From: UBA8752 sp002172485
GTDB taxonomy: Bacteria > Bacteroidota > Bacteroidia > Flavobacteriales_D > Sanyastnellaceae
Direction: 5' to 3'
Assembly (NCBI GenBank): GCA_042089915.1
Contig: JBELJZ010000029.1
Coordinates: 1-19,801, forward strand
Length of the DNA stretch: 19,801 bases
In this document: in pieces, positions 1-6,820 of the stretch
How positions within the stretch are numbered: the stretch's first letter is position 1
How the letters are laid out: every line of letters begins with the position of its first letter
The notes under the pieces: generated by a model
Told to the model about the DNA's origin: nothing
The model's database searches: none
Seen by the model: only the letters and a program-made list of their open reading frames with translations
Made by a program: the position numbers and the translations under genes

Positions 1-1
1 G

Positions 2-58
2 GTGCCCGACAACGTGCTGCAATTGCATGAGGTGCACCCCTCCCCAAATCAGGAGTAA
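2..58 (+). CDS. possible 3' end of an upstream gene (partial)
   Basis: Read from base 2, eighteen sense codons are followed by TAA at 56-58; the tail ends in SPNQE. The gene body lies outside the window, so no function can be given. The other two forward frames give no better reading: one is stopped at 28-30. The fragment is too short for codon statistics, so it may be chance. If real, its stop is 233 bases upstream of the TypA gene. Confidence 0.3.
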   Translation: MPDNVLQLHEVHPSPNQE

Positions 59-291
59 GCCCCACGTTCCAATAGGTGCACGTTGCGACATCGGGGGCGA
101 AATTTAGACCGAAGCCGGGGAATCTCGTTGTCGAGAGGCATGAATTCAGATGACCCTTCGCATGGGATTTGCGCCTTTTGTGAATCAACTTATCGCCCCG
201 CCCACAACATTTCTCTCAGATTTCCAGCACTTTGTGGTGACCGGACGCGGATTCCGGCGTTTTTTCGCGCCGTCAAATCCGACCCCCTCCC
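59..291. other. non-coding leader region upstream of typA
   Basis: This stretch separates the possible upstream gene from the TypA start. Short open frames here overlap each other and resemble no protein. A small stem-loop (5-bp arms, TTGT loop) lies at 123-136. No clear TAnnTTTG box is visible, so the typA promoter is not located. Confidence 0.4.
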
Positions 292-2076
292 ATGAGCGGA
301 CTCCGCAACGTCGCGATCATCGCCCACGTCGACCACGGCAAAACCACGCTGGTCGACAAGATCATCCACCACTGCAACGTCATCGACCCCCGCAAGGCGA
401 CCGGTGACCTCATCCTCGACAACAACGACCTCGAGCGCGAGCGCGGGATCACCATCCTGTCCAAGAACGTCGCGGCAAACTTCAAGGATGTCAAGATCAA
501 CTTGATCGACACCCCAGGCCACGCTGATTTCGGCGGAGAAGTCGAGCGCGTGCTCAAAATGGCCGATGCCGTCCTCCTGCTCGTGGACGCGTTCGAAGGC
601 CCTATGCCGCAGACCCGCTTTGTGCTCGGCAAGGCCCTGGAGCTCGGCCTGATTCCGATCGTGGTGGTCAACAAGGTGGACAAGGAGAATTGCACGCCCG
701 ACCTCGTTCAGGAGCAGGTGTTCGATTTGATGTTCAACCTCGGGGCCACCGAGGAGCAATTGGATTTCACCACGGTCTATGGTTCGGCCAAGATGGGCTG
801 GATGGGCCCCGACTGGGAGAACCCGACGGAAGACATGAGCTTCCTGATGGACACCATCCTCGACACGGTTCCGGAGGCCCCTTACGTGGAGGGTACCCCG
901 CAACTTCAGATCACGTCCCTCGACTACAGCCGGTTCACCGGTCGGATCGCCATCGGCCGGCTCTTCCGCGGCGACCTGCACGCCAACCGCGACTACATGC
1001 TCTGCACCGCGGACGGCAACCGCAAGGTGCGCGCCAAGGAGCTGTTCGTCTTCAGCGGACTCGGCAAAGAAAAAGTGGACCATGTCCAGTCTGGCGACCT
1101 CTGCGCCATCACCGGCATCGAGGACTTCGAAATCGGTGACACCCTCTCGGACCTCGAACAGCCCGAAGCCATGGAGCGCATCGCGGTGGACGAGCCGACC
1201 ATGAGTTTGCTGTTCACCATCAACACCTCCCCCTTCCTGGGCAAAGACGGCGAATTCCTGACCAGCCGCCACATCCGCGAGCGCCTGGACAACGAGCTGC
1301 AGAAAAACCTCGCGCTGCGCGTAGAAGCCACCGACAGCGAGGACAAGTGGAACGTCTACGGCCGGGGCATCCTCCACCTTTCCGTTCTCATCGAAACGAT
1401 GCGCCGCGAGGGCTACGAACTCCAGATTGGCAAGCCCCAAGTGCTGTTCAAGGAAGTCGACGGCGCGCGCCATGAGCCGTTCGAGCACCTCGTCATCGAT
1501 GTGCCGGAAGCCAACGCGGGCAAGGCGACGGAACTCGTCATGATGCGCAAGGGCATGCTGCAAGTGATGGAGGCCAAAGGCGACATCCAACACATGGAAT
1601 TCCGCATTCCCTCCCGCGGCCTGATCGGCCTTCGGAATCAGGTCCTGACCGCCACGGCGGGAGAAGCTGTGATGACGCACCGATTCGACGGATACGAGCC
1701 CTATGCCGGCGACCTCGAGACCCGGCAGGCAGGCTCCCTCGTCAGCATGGAGACCGGGCAGGCGCGGGCCTATGAAATCGACCGGCTACAGGACCGCGGC
1801 ATTTTCTTCATCGATCCCGGCCAGGACATCTACGCCGGTCAAGTGGTGGGCGAGTGCGCCCGCGACAAGGACATGGAGCTCAACCTGATCAAAGGCAAGA
1901 AGCTCAACAACATGCGCGCCTCCGGCAGCGACAAAGGCCTACGCATTGCGCCTGCACGCAAGCTTTCCCTCGAGGAATACATGGAGTGGATCGCCGACGA
2001 CGAGTACCTGGAAGTCACGCCAGCTGCCATGCGGGTGCGGAAGATTCCAAGGCCTCCGAGCCCCTTTGCCAAGTAA
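292..2076 (+). CDS. typA: ribosome-associated translational GTPase TypA/BipA
   Basis: TypA/BipA is an EF-G-like GTPase that binds the 70S ribosome and supports growth under stress and at low temperature, partly through 50S assembly. The 594-residue product has the G motifs in order: G1 AHVDHGKTT at 11-19, G2 RGIT at 51-54, G3 DTPGH at 73-77 and G4 NKVD at 127-130. Beta-barrel domain II, EF-G-like domains III and V, and the TypA-specific C-terminal domain follow. The conserved segment RGLIGLRNQ is present near residue 445. Length is normal for the family. The ATG at 292 gives MSGLRNVAIIAHVDHGK, the usual family N-terminus. It stands alone, 88 bases before the desaturase. EF-G and LepA are excluded by the length and the TypA C-terminal domain. 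Confidence 0.97.
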   Translation: MSGLRNVAIIAHVDHGKTTLVDKIIHHCNVIDPRKATGDLILDNNDLERERGITILSKNVAANFKDVKINLIDTPGHADFGGEVERVLKMADAVLLLVDAFEGPMPQTRFVLGKALELGLIPIVVVNKVDKENCTPDLVQEQVFDLMFNLGATEEQLDFTTVYGSAKMGWMGPDWENPTEDMSFLMDTILDTVPEAPYVEGTPQLQITSLDYSRFTGRIAIGRLFRGDLHANRDYMLCTADGNRKVRAKELFVFSGLGKEKVDHVQSGDLCAITGIEDFEIGDTLSDLEQPEAMERIAVDEPTMSLLFTINTSPFLGKDGEFLTSRHIRERLDNELQKNLALRVEATDSEDKWNVYGRGILHLSVLIETMRREGYELQIGKPQVLFKEVDGARHEPFEHLVIDVPEANAGKATELVMMRKGMLQVMEAKGDIQHMEFRIPSRGLIGLRNQVLTATAGEAVMTHRFDGYEPYAGDLETRQAGSLVSMETGQARAYEIDRLQDRGIFFIDPGQDIYAGQVVGECARDKDMELNLIKGKKLNNMRASGSDKGLRIAPARKLSLEEYMEWIADDEYLEVTPAAMRVRKIPRPPSPFAK

Positions 2077-2149
2077 CAGGACGCTGCGTCACCCACACCC
2101 TCAAGTTGACCGCTTGCGGGATTGCGCGCAGAAGGAAGCCGTTGGCCCC

Positions 2150-2157
2150 TAACTTCG
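2150..2157 (+). promoter_or_regulatory. candidate Bacteroidota -7 box for the desaturase gene
   Basis: TAACTTCG differs at one position from the Bacteroidota consensus TAnnTTTG and sits 7 bases before the ATG. That would give a leaderless or very short-leader transcript. No good -33 TTTG is seen at the usual distance, so support is weak. Confidence 0.3.
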
Positions 2158-2164
2158 CCCGTTC

Positions 2165-3265
2165 ATGACGCAAGCTCCTTTTGAATTGCCTACCGTCCGC
2201 TTCGGACGGGATACGACCGGATTCGCCAAGACCCTCCGCCAACGTGTGGACGCCCACTTTAAGGAGAATGGCATCCACAAAAAGGCCACGACGGGCATGA
2301 AGCTCAAGACGGTTGTCCTGCTGTCTGCCTACTTCGCTCCCCTCGCCCTCATCACCCTCGGCGCGACGGGTGGCGGCTGGGCCTTCTGGGTCGCCGAAGT
2401 CCTGATGGGACTTGGACTTGCCGGCATCGGCATGGCCGTGATGCACGACGGAAACCACGGCGCCTACAGCGAGAACAAGACCATCAACAAAATCGTGGGT
2501 GGCGTCCTCGAACTCGTCGGCGGAAACAGCGAGATGTGGCAAATCCAGCACAATGTGCTTCACCACACCTTCACCAACATCGACGGCCTTGACGAGGACA
2601 TCGATCCGGGTCCGCTCTTGCGCTTCTCTCCACTGAAGCCCCTCAAGCCCTGGCACCGCTACCAGCATTATTATGCATGGTTCTTTTATGGCCTGATGAC
2701 CCTGCTGTGGGTGACGGTCAAGGATTTCATCGCCATCAAGAAGTACGAGAAGTTTGGCCTGCTCAAGCGCATGGGCAAATCCAAGCAGCAGCTCATGACC
2801 AAGATTGTCTTGGCCAAGGTCATCTACTACCCCATTGTGGTGGGCCTGCCTCTGATGTTCAGCGGACTCGGTGCTGGTCAGATCATCGCCGGATGGCTGC
2901 TCATGCACTTTGTTGGCGGATTGACCCTGGGCATCGTTTTCCAACCGGCCCACGTCATGGAAGACCACGACTACAAGCCCGCTGAAAAAGGGAGTGTCAT
3001 GGAGGATGACCCCATGAGCCACCAACTCAAGACCACGTGCAACTTCGGCACCAAGAGCCGCCTTCTGAACTGGTACAGCGGTGGACTCACCCACCAAATC
3101 GAGCACCACCTCTTCCCGCACATCTGCCATGTGCACTACCCGAAGATTTCAAAGATCGTGCGCGAGACAGCGGAAGAATTCGGATTGCCCTACCGGGCGG
3201 ACACCTCCTTCTGGGGGGCACTCAAACTGCACACGGCCCAACTGAAGCAACTCGGACGGGCGTGA
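2165..3265 (+). CDS. membrane fatty acid desaturase (acyl-CoA/acyl-lipid type)
   Basis: This 366-residue integral membrane di-iron enzyme should introduce a double bond into a fatty acyl chain using O2 and an electron donor. The three histidine boxes are visible: HDGNH at 94-98, HNVLHH at 129-134 and HQIEHH at 310-315. The third box has Q before the last histidines, as in front-end and linoleoyl-CoA-type desaturases. Hydrophobic segments lie at about 48-68, 72-93, 168-186 and 217-260. No N-terminal cytochrome b5 domain is present, so a separate ferredoxin or b5 partner is implied. Regiospecificity (delta-5, -6 or -9) cannot be read from sequence. The gene ends just before a strong bidirectional terminator. 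A role in membrane-fluidity control is inferred. Confidence 0.92.
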   Translation: MTQAPFELPTVRFGRDTTGFAKTLRQRVDAHFKENGIHKKATTGMKLKTVVLLSAYFAPLALITLGATGGGWAFWVAEVLMGLGLAGIGMAVMHDGNHGAYSENKTINKIVGGVLELVGGNSEMWQIQHNVLHHTFTNIDGLDEDIDPGPLLRFSPLKPLKPWHRYQHYYAWFFYGLMTLLWVTVKDFIAIKKYEKFGLLKRMGKSKQQLMTKIVLAKVIYYPIVVGLPLMFSGLGAGQIIAGWLLMHFVGGLTLGIVFQPAHVMEDHDYKPAEKGSVMEDDPMSHQLKTTCNFGTKSRLLNWYSGGLTHQIEHHLFPHICHVHYPKISKIVRETAEEFGLPYRADTSFWGALKLHTAQLKQLGRA

Positions 3266-3294
3266 TGTCGGGGCCTCTCAGCGCGACGCAACCA

Positions 3295-3336
3295 CATTGA
3301 AAAGAGGGCCAGCCGACAGGTTGGCCCTTTTCAATG
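3295..3336. terminator. bidirectional intrinsic terminator between convergent genes
   Basis: Arms 3295-3311 and 3322-3336 form about 15 base pairs with a two-base bulge. GGGCCA pairs with TGGCCC, and an A-rich outer arm pairs with a T-rich one around a 10-base loop. The A/T outer arms give a U-tract in either direction, so it can end both the desaturase transcript and the opposing minus-strand transcript, whose stop codon lies at 3341-3343. Confidence 0.85.
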
Positions 3337-3340
3337 GAGG

Positions 3341-3919
3341 TCAGAACCAGAACAACAGCTCCGTTCCGATCATTCGGGTGAACGGGCTCCTCTCTCCGTG
3401 ACGGGGCACAAATTCCGCAGCGAGTGAAGTCCCGCGCACGGCACTGTGCCCCACACCCGCATGGACGTTCAATCCGACACGGGATACAGGGCGCCACTCC
3501 ACCCCCAACACCCCGCGAATGTCCGTGCGCACCCACTCCATTCGTCCGACTTCACTCGTCCCGGGGAACCGCTGGGTTCGGAAGGATTCCTCGGCATATT
3601 CAAGCCCGATCAAACCTGTGAAGCGAGTCCGCTTCATCCCATGGGGATACGCCCGCACCCCCAACGTGAGGATGGAAGCCTGGTCGAAGTGGTCGGGGCG
3701 CTGCCGCACAGTCAGGGCCACAGTCTCATCGGAGCTTCCCATGAATCCCACGCCCAAATGCAAGCGGACCTCGTCGTGCACCGGCAAGGCCACATGGACG
3801 TTCTGCCACCCGGCTGCCCACAGCGCACCGTCCACGCCCACCCCCACCCCGGACGTCTGTCCGTGTGCGGTGCCCAAAGCAAGCAACATCGCGGTCCAAA
3901 AGGGAGCAGCCCATTTCAT
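3341..3919 (-). CDS. hypothetical outer-membrane beta-barrel-like protein
   Basis: The 192-residue product starts with a clear signal peptide (MKWAAPFWTAMLLALGTAHG, cleavage near AHGQ). The rest is a series of alternating hydrophobic/polar segments with many glycines and aromatics, ending ELLFWF. An aromatic C-terminal residue is typical of a final barrel strand. Size and pattern fit a small 8-stranded outer-membrane barrel, but no named family is recognised. The gene is on the minus strand, convergent with the desaturase. Its upstream region is the most AT-rich part of the window and carries repeats that could be regulatory. No partner gene suggests its role. Confidence 0.7.
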   Translation of the reverse strand: MKWAAPFWTAMLLALGTAHGQTSGVGVGVDGALWAAGWQNVHVALPVHDEVRLHLGVGFMGSSDETVALTVRQRPDHFDQASILTLGVRAYPHGMKRTRFTGLIGLEYAEESFRTQRFPGTSEVGRMEWVRTDIRGVLGVEWRPVSRVGLNVHAGVGHSAVRGTSLAAEFVPRHGERSPFTRMIGTELLFWF

Positions 3920-3929
3920 CTCCCATAAG

Positions 3930-3972
3930 TTACGTAAACATTAATTAAATGTTACTCAACTAATAACTCAAC
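3930..3972. promoter_or_regulatory. AT-rich upstream region with inverted and direct repeats
   Basis: Upstream of the minus-strand gene starting at 3919 are: an 8-base palindrome TTACGTAA at 3930-3937; an inverted repeat AACATT (3937-3942) / AATGTT (3948-3953) with a 5-base spacer; and a direct repeat ACTCAAC at 3954-3960 and 3966-3972, 12 bases apart. The stretch is much richer in A+T than its surroundings. It probably holds the promoter and possibly regulator sites, but no regulator can be named and no clean TAnnTTTG box is present. Confidence 0.4.
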
Positions 3973-3996
3973 GTAATACAACCCGTGTTGACGCAT

Positions 3997-4027
3997 GAAA
4001 AAAGCCAGCACATAGGCCGGCTTTTTC
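3997..4027 (-). terminator. intrinsic terminator of the cold-shock-domain gene
   Basis: Arms 3998-4009 and 4016-4026 pair around a 6-base loop. Read on the minus strand, the GC core (one T-G wobble) is followed by six T residues. The wobble is only compatible with minus-strand RNA, which fixes the orientation. It lies 22 bases past the stop codon of the upstream minus-strand gene. Confidence 0.85.
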
Positions 4028-4048
4028 AATCGGGAAAGCCCGGTATTG

Positions 4049-4501
4049 CTACTTGACAATGGTCACCTTGATGGCCGACGGGCCCTTGTGGCTCTGCTCC
4101 ACTTCAAAGGTCACCTTGTCCCCCTGCTCCACTTCCTCCTTCATGTTGGTGACGTGGGCGAAGATGCTCTCCCCACTGTCCAAGTCACGGATGAATCCGA
4201 AGCCTTTGTCAGGATTGAACATGGTCACCTTGCCGCGGCGGGTCTTGTCCACAGGCGGCATGTCCTCGTCTTTGGGAACGCTGATCTGGATGTCCTCGAG
4301 GTTGATTTCCTCGCGCTCGGTGGGATCGGGCGGCTCGTCCACGATGCGGCCGAACTCGTCCACATACGCGATCATGTCAGGGCTGTCCAAGGTCCGCTTG
4401 TTGGCCTTGGCCTCCTGCTTCTTGAGCTCCTTCTCTTTCTTCTTCTTGGCGCGCTTGGCTTCACGCTCTCGCTTGCCGAACGTTTCTTGTGATCGTCCCA
4501 A
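4049..4501 (-). CDS. cold-shock-domain protein with lysine-rich N-terminus
   Basis: The 150-residue product has a CspA-like cold-shock domain at about 87-150. RNP1-like KGFGFI is at 99-104 and RNP2-like IFAHV at 113-117, both used to bind single-stranded RNA or DNA. Residues 9-35 are a highly basic Lys/Arg/Glu helix, followed by a conserved-looking DMIAYVDEFG segment at 42-51. From general knowledge, this N-terminal extension starting MGRSQETF is typical of a Bacteroidota cold-shock-domain subfamily. That supports a TTG start codon at 4501-4499; no nearby in-frame ATG would keep the extension. A likely role is RNA chaperone or translation modulator. A promoter-like box lies directly upstream and a terminator directly downstream, so it is probably monocistronic. 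Confidence 0.9.
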   Translation of the reverse strand: MGRSQETFGKREREAKRAKKKKEKELKKQEAKANKRTLDSPDMIAYVDEFGRIVDEPPDPTEREEINLEDIQISVPKDEDMPPVDKTRRGKVTMFNPDKGFGFIRDLDSGESIFAHVTNMKEEVEQGDKVTFEVEQSHKGPSAIKVTIVK

Positions 4502-4518
4502 ATCGTTGAATTTTGCCG

Positions 4519-4526
4519 CAAAGGTA
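4519..4526 (-). promoter_or_regulatory. candidate Bacteroidota -7 box for the cold-shock gene
   Basis: Read on the minus strand this is TACCTTTG, an exact match to TAnnTTTG. It ends 17 bases before the TTG start codon at 4501, implying a short leader of about ten bases. No clear TTTG -33 element is seen at the usual distance. Confidence 0.45.
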
Positions 4527-4613
4527 GGTGGCAGGCCTCACCCTTGGGCCCATCGATCGCCATGCGTTGTCCACGATGCGGCATGGAGTCCGTTAGCGGA
4601 CCCTCGACTGCCA

Positions 4614-5069
4614 TCAGCCAACGCGAACCACCTCGCACTGCGCCCCCCTGAATTTCGCGGTCGACCCCGCCACCGCGCCACGCAGTGCAACAGCCAACGG
4701 TGCATCCGAGGAAATGGCGTGAAATTTGGTTCCGTCGGGCAATTGGAGCGCACCGAGGGAAACGCCGATGAAGAAGTTCCCTACGCCGCATTCCACCCAG
4801 GCTCCCGGCCCCACCTCCTTGCGAGGCTGTTCCGGGTTCAAGCGCCCAAATACCAAGGACATGGCCTCGAACCTCGAAAAACGCTGTCCAGCCTGTTCGA
4901 TTTCGAGCTGCACCATGGCCCGTCCGGTTTCGTGCTTGTCACCGGCCGTGCTCTTCGTCTCCTTCGTTAAGCTCGCCCGCAGGGTGTCGAGTTCGGTACG
5001 CGCACGGTCCATAGAAGCGGTGAGGGCATCGGCGACGGTCTGCACGACCACATCCCGCTTGGCGTTCAT
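4614..5069 (-). CDS. GreA/GreB-like transcript cleavage factor family protein
   Basis: The 151-residue product has a Gre-like layout. Residues 1 to about 75 are an alpha-helical, probably coiled-coil hairpin; residues about 85-150 are a small beta-rich domain resembling the FKBP-like domain of GreA. The segment STAGDKHETGRAMVQLE (40-56) matches my recollection of a Bacteroidota Gre-like family, sometimes misannotated as 3-oxoacyl-ACP synthase. True Gre factors enter the RNA polymerase secondary channel and stimulate transcript cleavage through acidic residues at the hairpin tip. Here D44 and E47 could be the tip, but this is inference. The ATG at 5069 overlaps the stop codon of the upstream gene by 4 bases, so the two are translationally coupled. 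Activity is unproven. Confidence 0.72.
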   Translation of the reverse strand: MNAKRDVVVQTVADALTASMDRARTELDTLRASLTKETKSTAGDKHETGRAMVQLEIEQAGQRFSRFEAMSLVFGRLNPEQPRKEVGPGAWVECGVGNFFIGVSLGALQLPDGTKFHAISSDAPLAVALRGAVAGSTAKFRGAQCEVVRVG

Positions 5070-5836
5070 CGGTGCAGGATTCTCCAGGCCCCGTCCACGA
5101 ACGTCATCTCACAGGACAACGTGGTCGCCGACGGGAATTCCATGTGGACCACGAGGATGTCGGCCCCTTCTTTTTCGGCCCGGAGAAACCCGCGGTCCCA
5201 CTCTGCCCTGCGCAGTTCCGCTTGTGCGGCCTGGCCGCTTTCTATGACCGGAGAGCCTTTGAGGAAGGCCTCCACTTCGAGCTGATACTGTTTGAACCGG
5301 GGGATGGCGTGCTGCGCCACCCACGCTTCAGCCTTGTCCCATTCCCGAGCATCCACTGCCTGGAAGTAAGCCGTCGCAGTCCGACGCTGTTCGGCATCGA
5401 GAAGGGCTGTTCGGGTCACCACACCCCACACCTCGCCCTCCAGTTCCATGGTGAGGATCTTGAACGACCGGCCATCCGGATCCACGCGCACCCGGTACCG
5501 TCCAGCCAAAGCGTCCATCGGCTCGCAGGTGAATACGGACACGCCGAGACGGTTGCCTTCCCTGCGTTTCTCTTCCGCTTGTCTTTCGCGAGCCGCGTCA
5601 GGTAGATTGGCCATGCGGCTGGCCGTCCGAGCTTCTTGCCATTGGTTCCAAGCCAACCAAGCCTCCCGTTCCCGGAGCACGACCTGCTTGGCCCCAACGT
5701 CCCATCGACCTTCCAACTGCGCAGAGAGGTACTCGCGGGCCACAGATTCCCAACCCGTGGGACACTCCTGCGCCCACATTCCCCAACCGACCGAACTGGT
5801 CCACAACAGGACCGCCATGCGATGCATCCAAGCCAT
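5066..5836 (-). CDS. exported protein of unknown function, possible duplicated NTF2-like fold
   Basis: The 256-residue product begins with a hydrophobic leader and a likely signal-peptidase site after MWAQ (about residue 23), so it should be exported. Two halves look alike. Each opens with an amphipathic helix (REYLSAQLEGRWD near 34-46; AYFQAVDAREWDKAEAWV near 155-173), continues helical, and ends in beta strands (about 96-145 and 225-256). This suggests a tandem NTF2-like or DUF4878-like duplication, inferred by eye only. No catalytic motif is recognised. Its TGA overlaps the ATG of the Gre-like gene (ATGA). Initiation at the internal Met4 or Met7 is also possible. Confidence 0.65.
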   Translation of the reverse strand: MAWMHRMAVLLWTSSVGWGMWAQECPTGWESVAREYLSAQLEGRWDVGAKQVVLREREAWLAWNQWQEARTASRMANLPDAARERQAEEKRREGNRLGVSVFTCEPMDALAGRYRVRVDPDGRSFKILTMELEGEVWGVVTRTALLDAEQRRTATAYFQAVDAREWDKAEAWVAQHAIPRFKQYQLEVEAFLKGSPVIESGQAAQAELRRAEWDRGFLRAEKEGADILVVHMEFPSATTLSCEMTFVDGAWRILHR

Positions 5837-5840
5837 GCCT

Positions 5841-5871
5841 CAAACATCGCGGAAAACCCACAATTCACAAC
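5841..5871 (-). promoter_or_regulatory. candidate promoter of the two-gene minus-strand operon
   Basis: On the minus strand GTTG (5871-5868) is followed after 19 bases by GATGTTTG (5848-5841), one mismatch from TAnnTTTG. It ends 4 bases before the ATG at 5836, which would give an essentially leaderless transcript. Spacing matches Bacteroidota promoters, but both boxes are imperfect. Confidence 0.35.
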
Positions 5872-6102
5872 GGGCCTCCCGGCCAAGGAAAACGAAAGTC
5901 ACCCGCCGGCATGACGCCCATCCATGCTGGACTGTCCCTGCGGGCAGACCATTGCACTGCTGGTATCGCGCACAGCACTTGCCCATACCAACCATAGAAT
6001 GCCCCATCAATCCACGTCCCATCCCCGCGGTTCAAGCCACCGCCAAGTGCACCTAAAAAGGGATCCCGAACTCGGTTGGCACCTGCGGTGGTGACCGAAA
6101 CG

Positions 6103-6110
6103 CAACTTTG
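6103..6110 (+). promoter_or_regulatory. candidate -7 box for the small T9SS-sorted protein
   Basis: CAACTTTG differs from TAnnTTTG at one position and lies 16 bases before the ATG at 6127. The geometry is like that of the other candidate boxes in this window; no good -33 element is seen. Confidence 0.3.
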
Positions 6111-6126
6111 TTGAAGCGCGCGGGTT

Positions 6127-6714
6127 ATGATTGCCACCAACCTGTCACCGACTCCATGCGCGCCCATTTTCTTCTGCCTTCTCGTGCTGAGCTCCCTGCT
6201 CCACGCTCAGGATGATTGCCTGTTCACCGCCGACATCACCACCTCCACCGCATTGTGGGGTGCCGAGGTCAGCTGGACCCTCTACACCACGGACGGCGAC
6301 CCCGTCGTGTCCGGGGATGGTTTCGAGAGCAATGCCGTGTCCACGACGTCGGCGTGTCTGGAAGACAGCTTCTACGTGTTGGAGATGATCGACGTCTTCG
6401 GCGATGGGTGGAATGGTGCAGAAGTGACCATCGCCTTTGCCGCACTGGGCATTGAATTGGGCAGCTACACGCTGGAACAGGGCGACTACGAAACGCTCTT
6501 CGTTGGAATCGGCACCGGCTTCGACAACGAAAATCCGGTGGTGGTCCGTGTCCGTGATGGCATGGGCCGCTTGGTCCGCTCCCGTGAGGTCATCCCAGGA
6601 CAAGGCCCGCAGGGCTGGATGTTCGATGTGCGGGATTGGTCCGCAGGCATCTACACAGTGGAAGGCACCCAAGGCACACGTCGCGCCCGGGCTCGGTTCA
6701 TCGTCGCCCGCTGA
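6127..6714 (+). CDS. small secreted protein with T9SS C-terminal sorting domain
   Basis: The 195-residue product has an N-terminal hydrophobic segment ending LLHAQ (about residue 28), a signal peptide. Residues about 29-130 form an acidic beta-rich domain containing DVFGDGWNG, a motif common in secreted Bacteroidota proteins. Residues about 137-195 look like a type A T9SS sorting domain: VVVRVRDGMGRLVRS, then WSAGIYTVEG and a basic C-terminal strand. The protein is therefore predicted to cross the outer membrane through the PorSS/T9SS and be anchored or released. No enzymatic motif is visible. A terminator hairpin starts 24 bases after the stop, and the gene appears monocistronic. Confidence 0.78.
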   Translation: MIATNLSPTPCAPIFFCLLVLSSLLHAQDDCLFTADITTSTALWGAEVSWTLYTTDGDPVVSGDGFESNAVSTTSACLEDSFYVLEMIDVFGDGWNGAEVTIAFAALGIELGSYTLEQGDYETLFVGIGTGFDNENPVVVRVRDGMGRLVRSREVIPGQGPQGWMFDVRDWSAGIYTVEGTQGTRRARARFIVAR

Positions 6715-6738
6715 TTGCCCCTTCCGCCCGATTTCGGG

Positions 6739-6785
6739 ACGCGCCCCCTGGCTGTTTTTGGACATCAGGGGGCGTGTTTATTTTT
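6739..6785 (+). terminator. intrinsic terminator after the small T9SS protein gene
   Basis: Arms 6739-6750 and 6766-6777 form a 12-bp, GC-rich stem (one mismatch near the base) around a 15-base loop. A T-rich run follows at 6775-6785. It is correctly placed downstream of the stop codon at 6714 and overlaps a promoter-like sequence. Confidence 0.85.
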
Positions 6786-6786
6786 G
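6757..6786 (+). promoter_or_regulatory. candidate sigma-ABfr-type promoter facing the structured non-coding region
   Basis: TTTG at 6757-6760 is followed after 18 bases by TATTTTTG at 6779-6786, an exact TAnnTTTG match. The usual spacer is 19-21, so this is one base short. Transcription would start near 6791-6793 and read into the hairpin-rich region. The T-rich run belongs also to the terminator, so the match may be partly fortuitous. Confidence 0.4.
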
Positions 6787-6806
6787 CCCAGACGTTCGAG
6801 ACGCTG

Positions 6807-6820
6807 TCCACAATTGTGGA
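6807..6820. repeat. perfect 14-bp palindrome
   Basis: TCCACAATTGTGGA is its own reverse complement. It lies about 15 bases downstream of the predicted start of the candidate RNA. It could be a dimeric regulator site or a first RNA hairpin (5 pairs, AATT loop). Each half with flanking bases also resembles a DnaA box, but it stands alone. Confidence 0.45.

Larger units (their letters stand above)
5837..6126. other. divergent intergenic region
   Basis: This 290-base gap separates a minus-strand operon from a plus-strand gene. Possible promoters lie at each edge. Nothing else convincing is present: no RNA gene, repeat or conserved small protein is evident. Confidence 0.4.

Noticed and set aside
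190..1680. Minus-strand open frame of 496 codons opposite typA
   Set aside because: The plus strand encodes an unmistakable TypA. The antisense translation has shadow-like composition and no recognisable domain.
4588..4601. Hairpin GTCCG/CGGAC after the Gre-like gene as a terminator
   Set aside because: The stem has only five pairs and no T-run follows in either direction.
6807..6820. Replication origin based on a DnaA-box-like palindrome
   Set aside because: Only one such site is visible, there is no cluster of boxes, and no dnaA, dnaN or other origin-associated gene is nearby.
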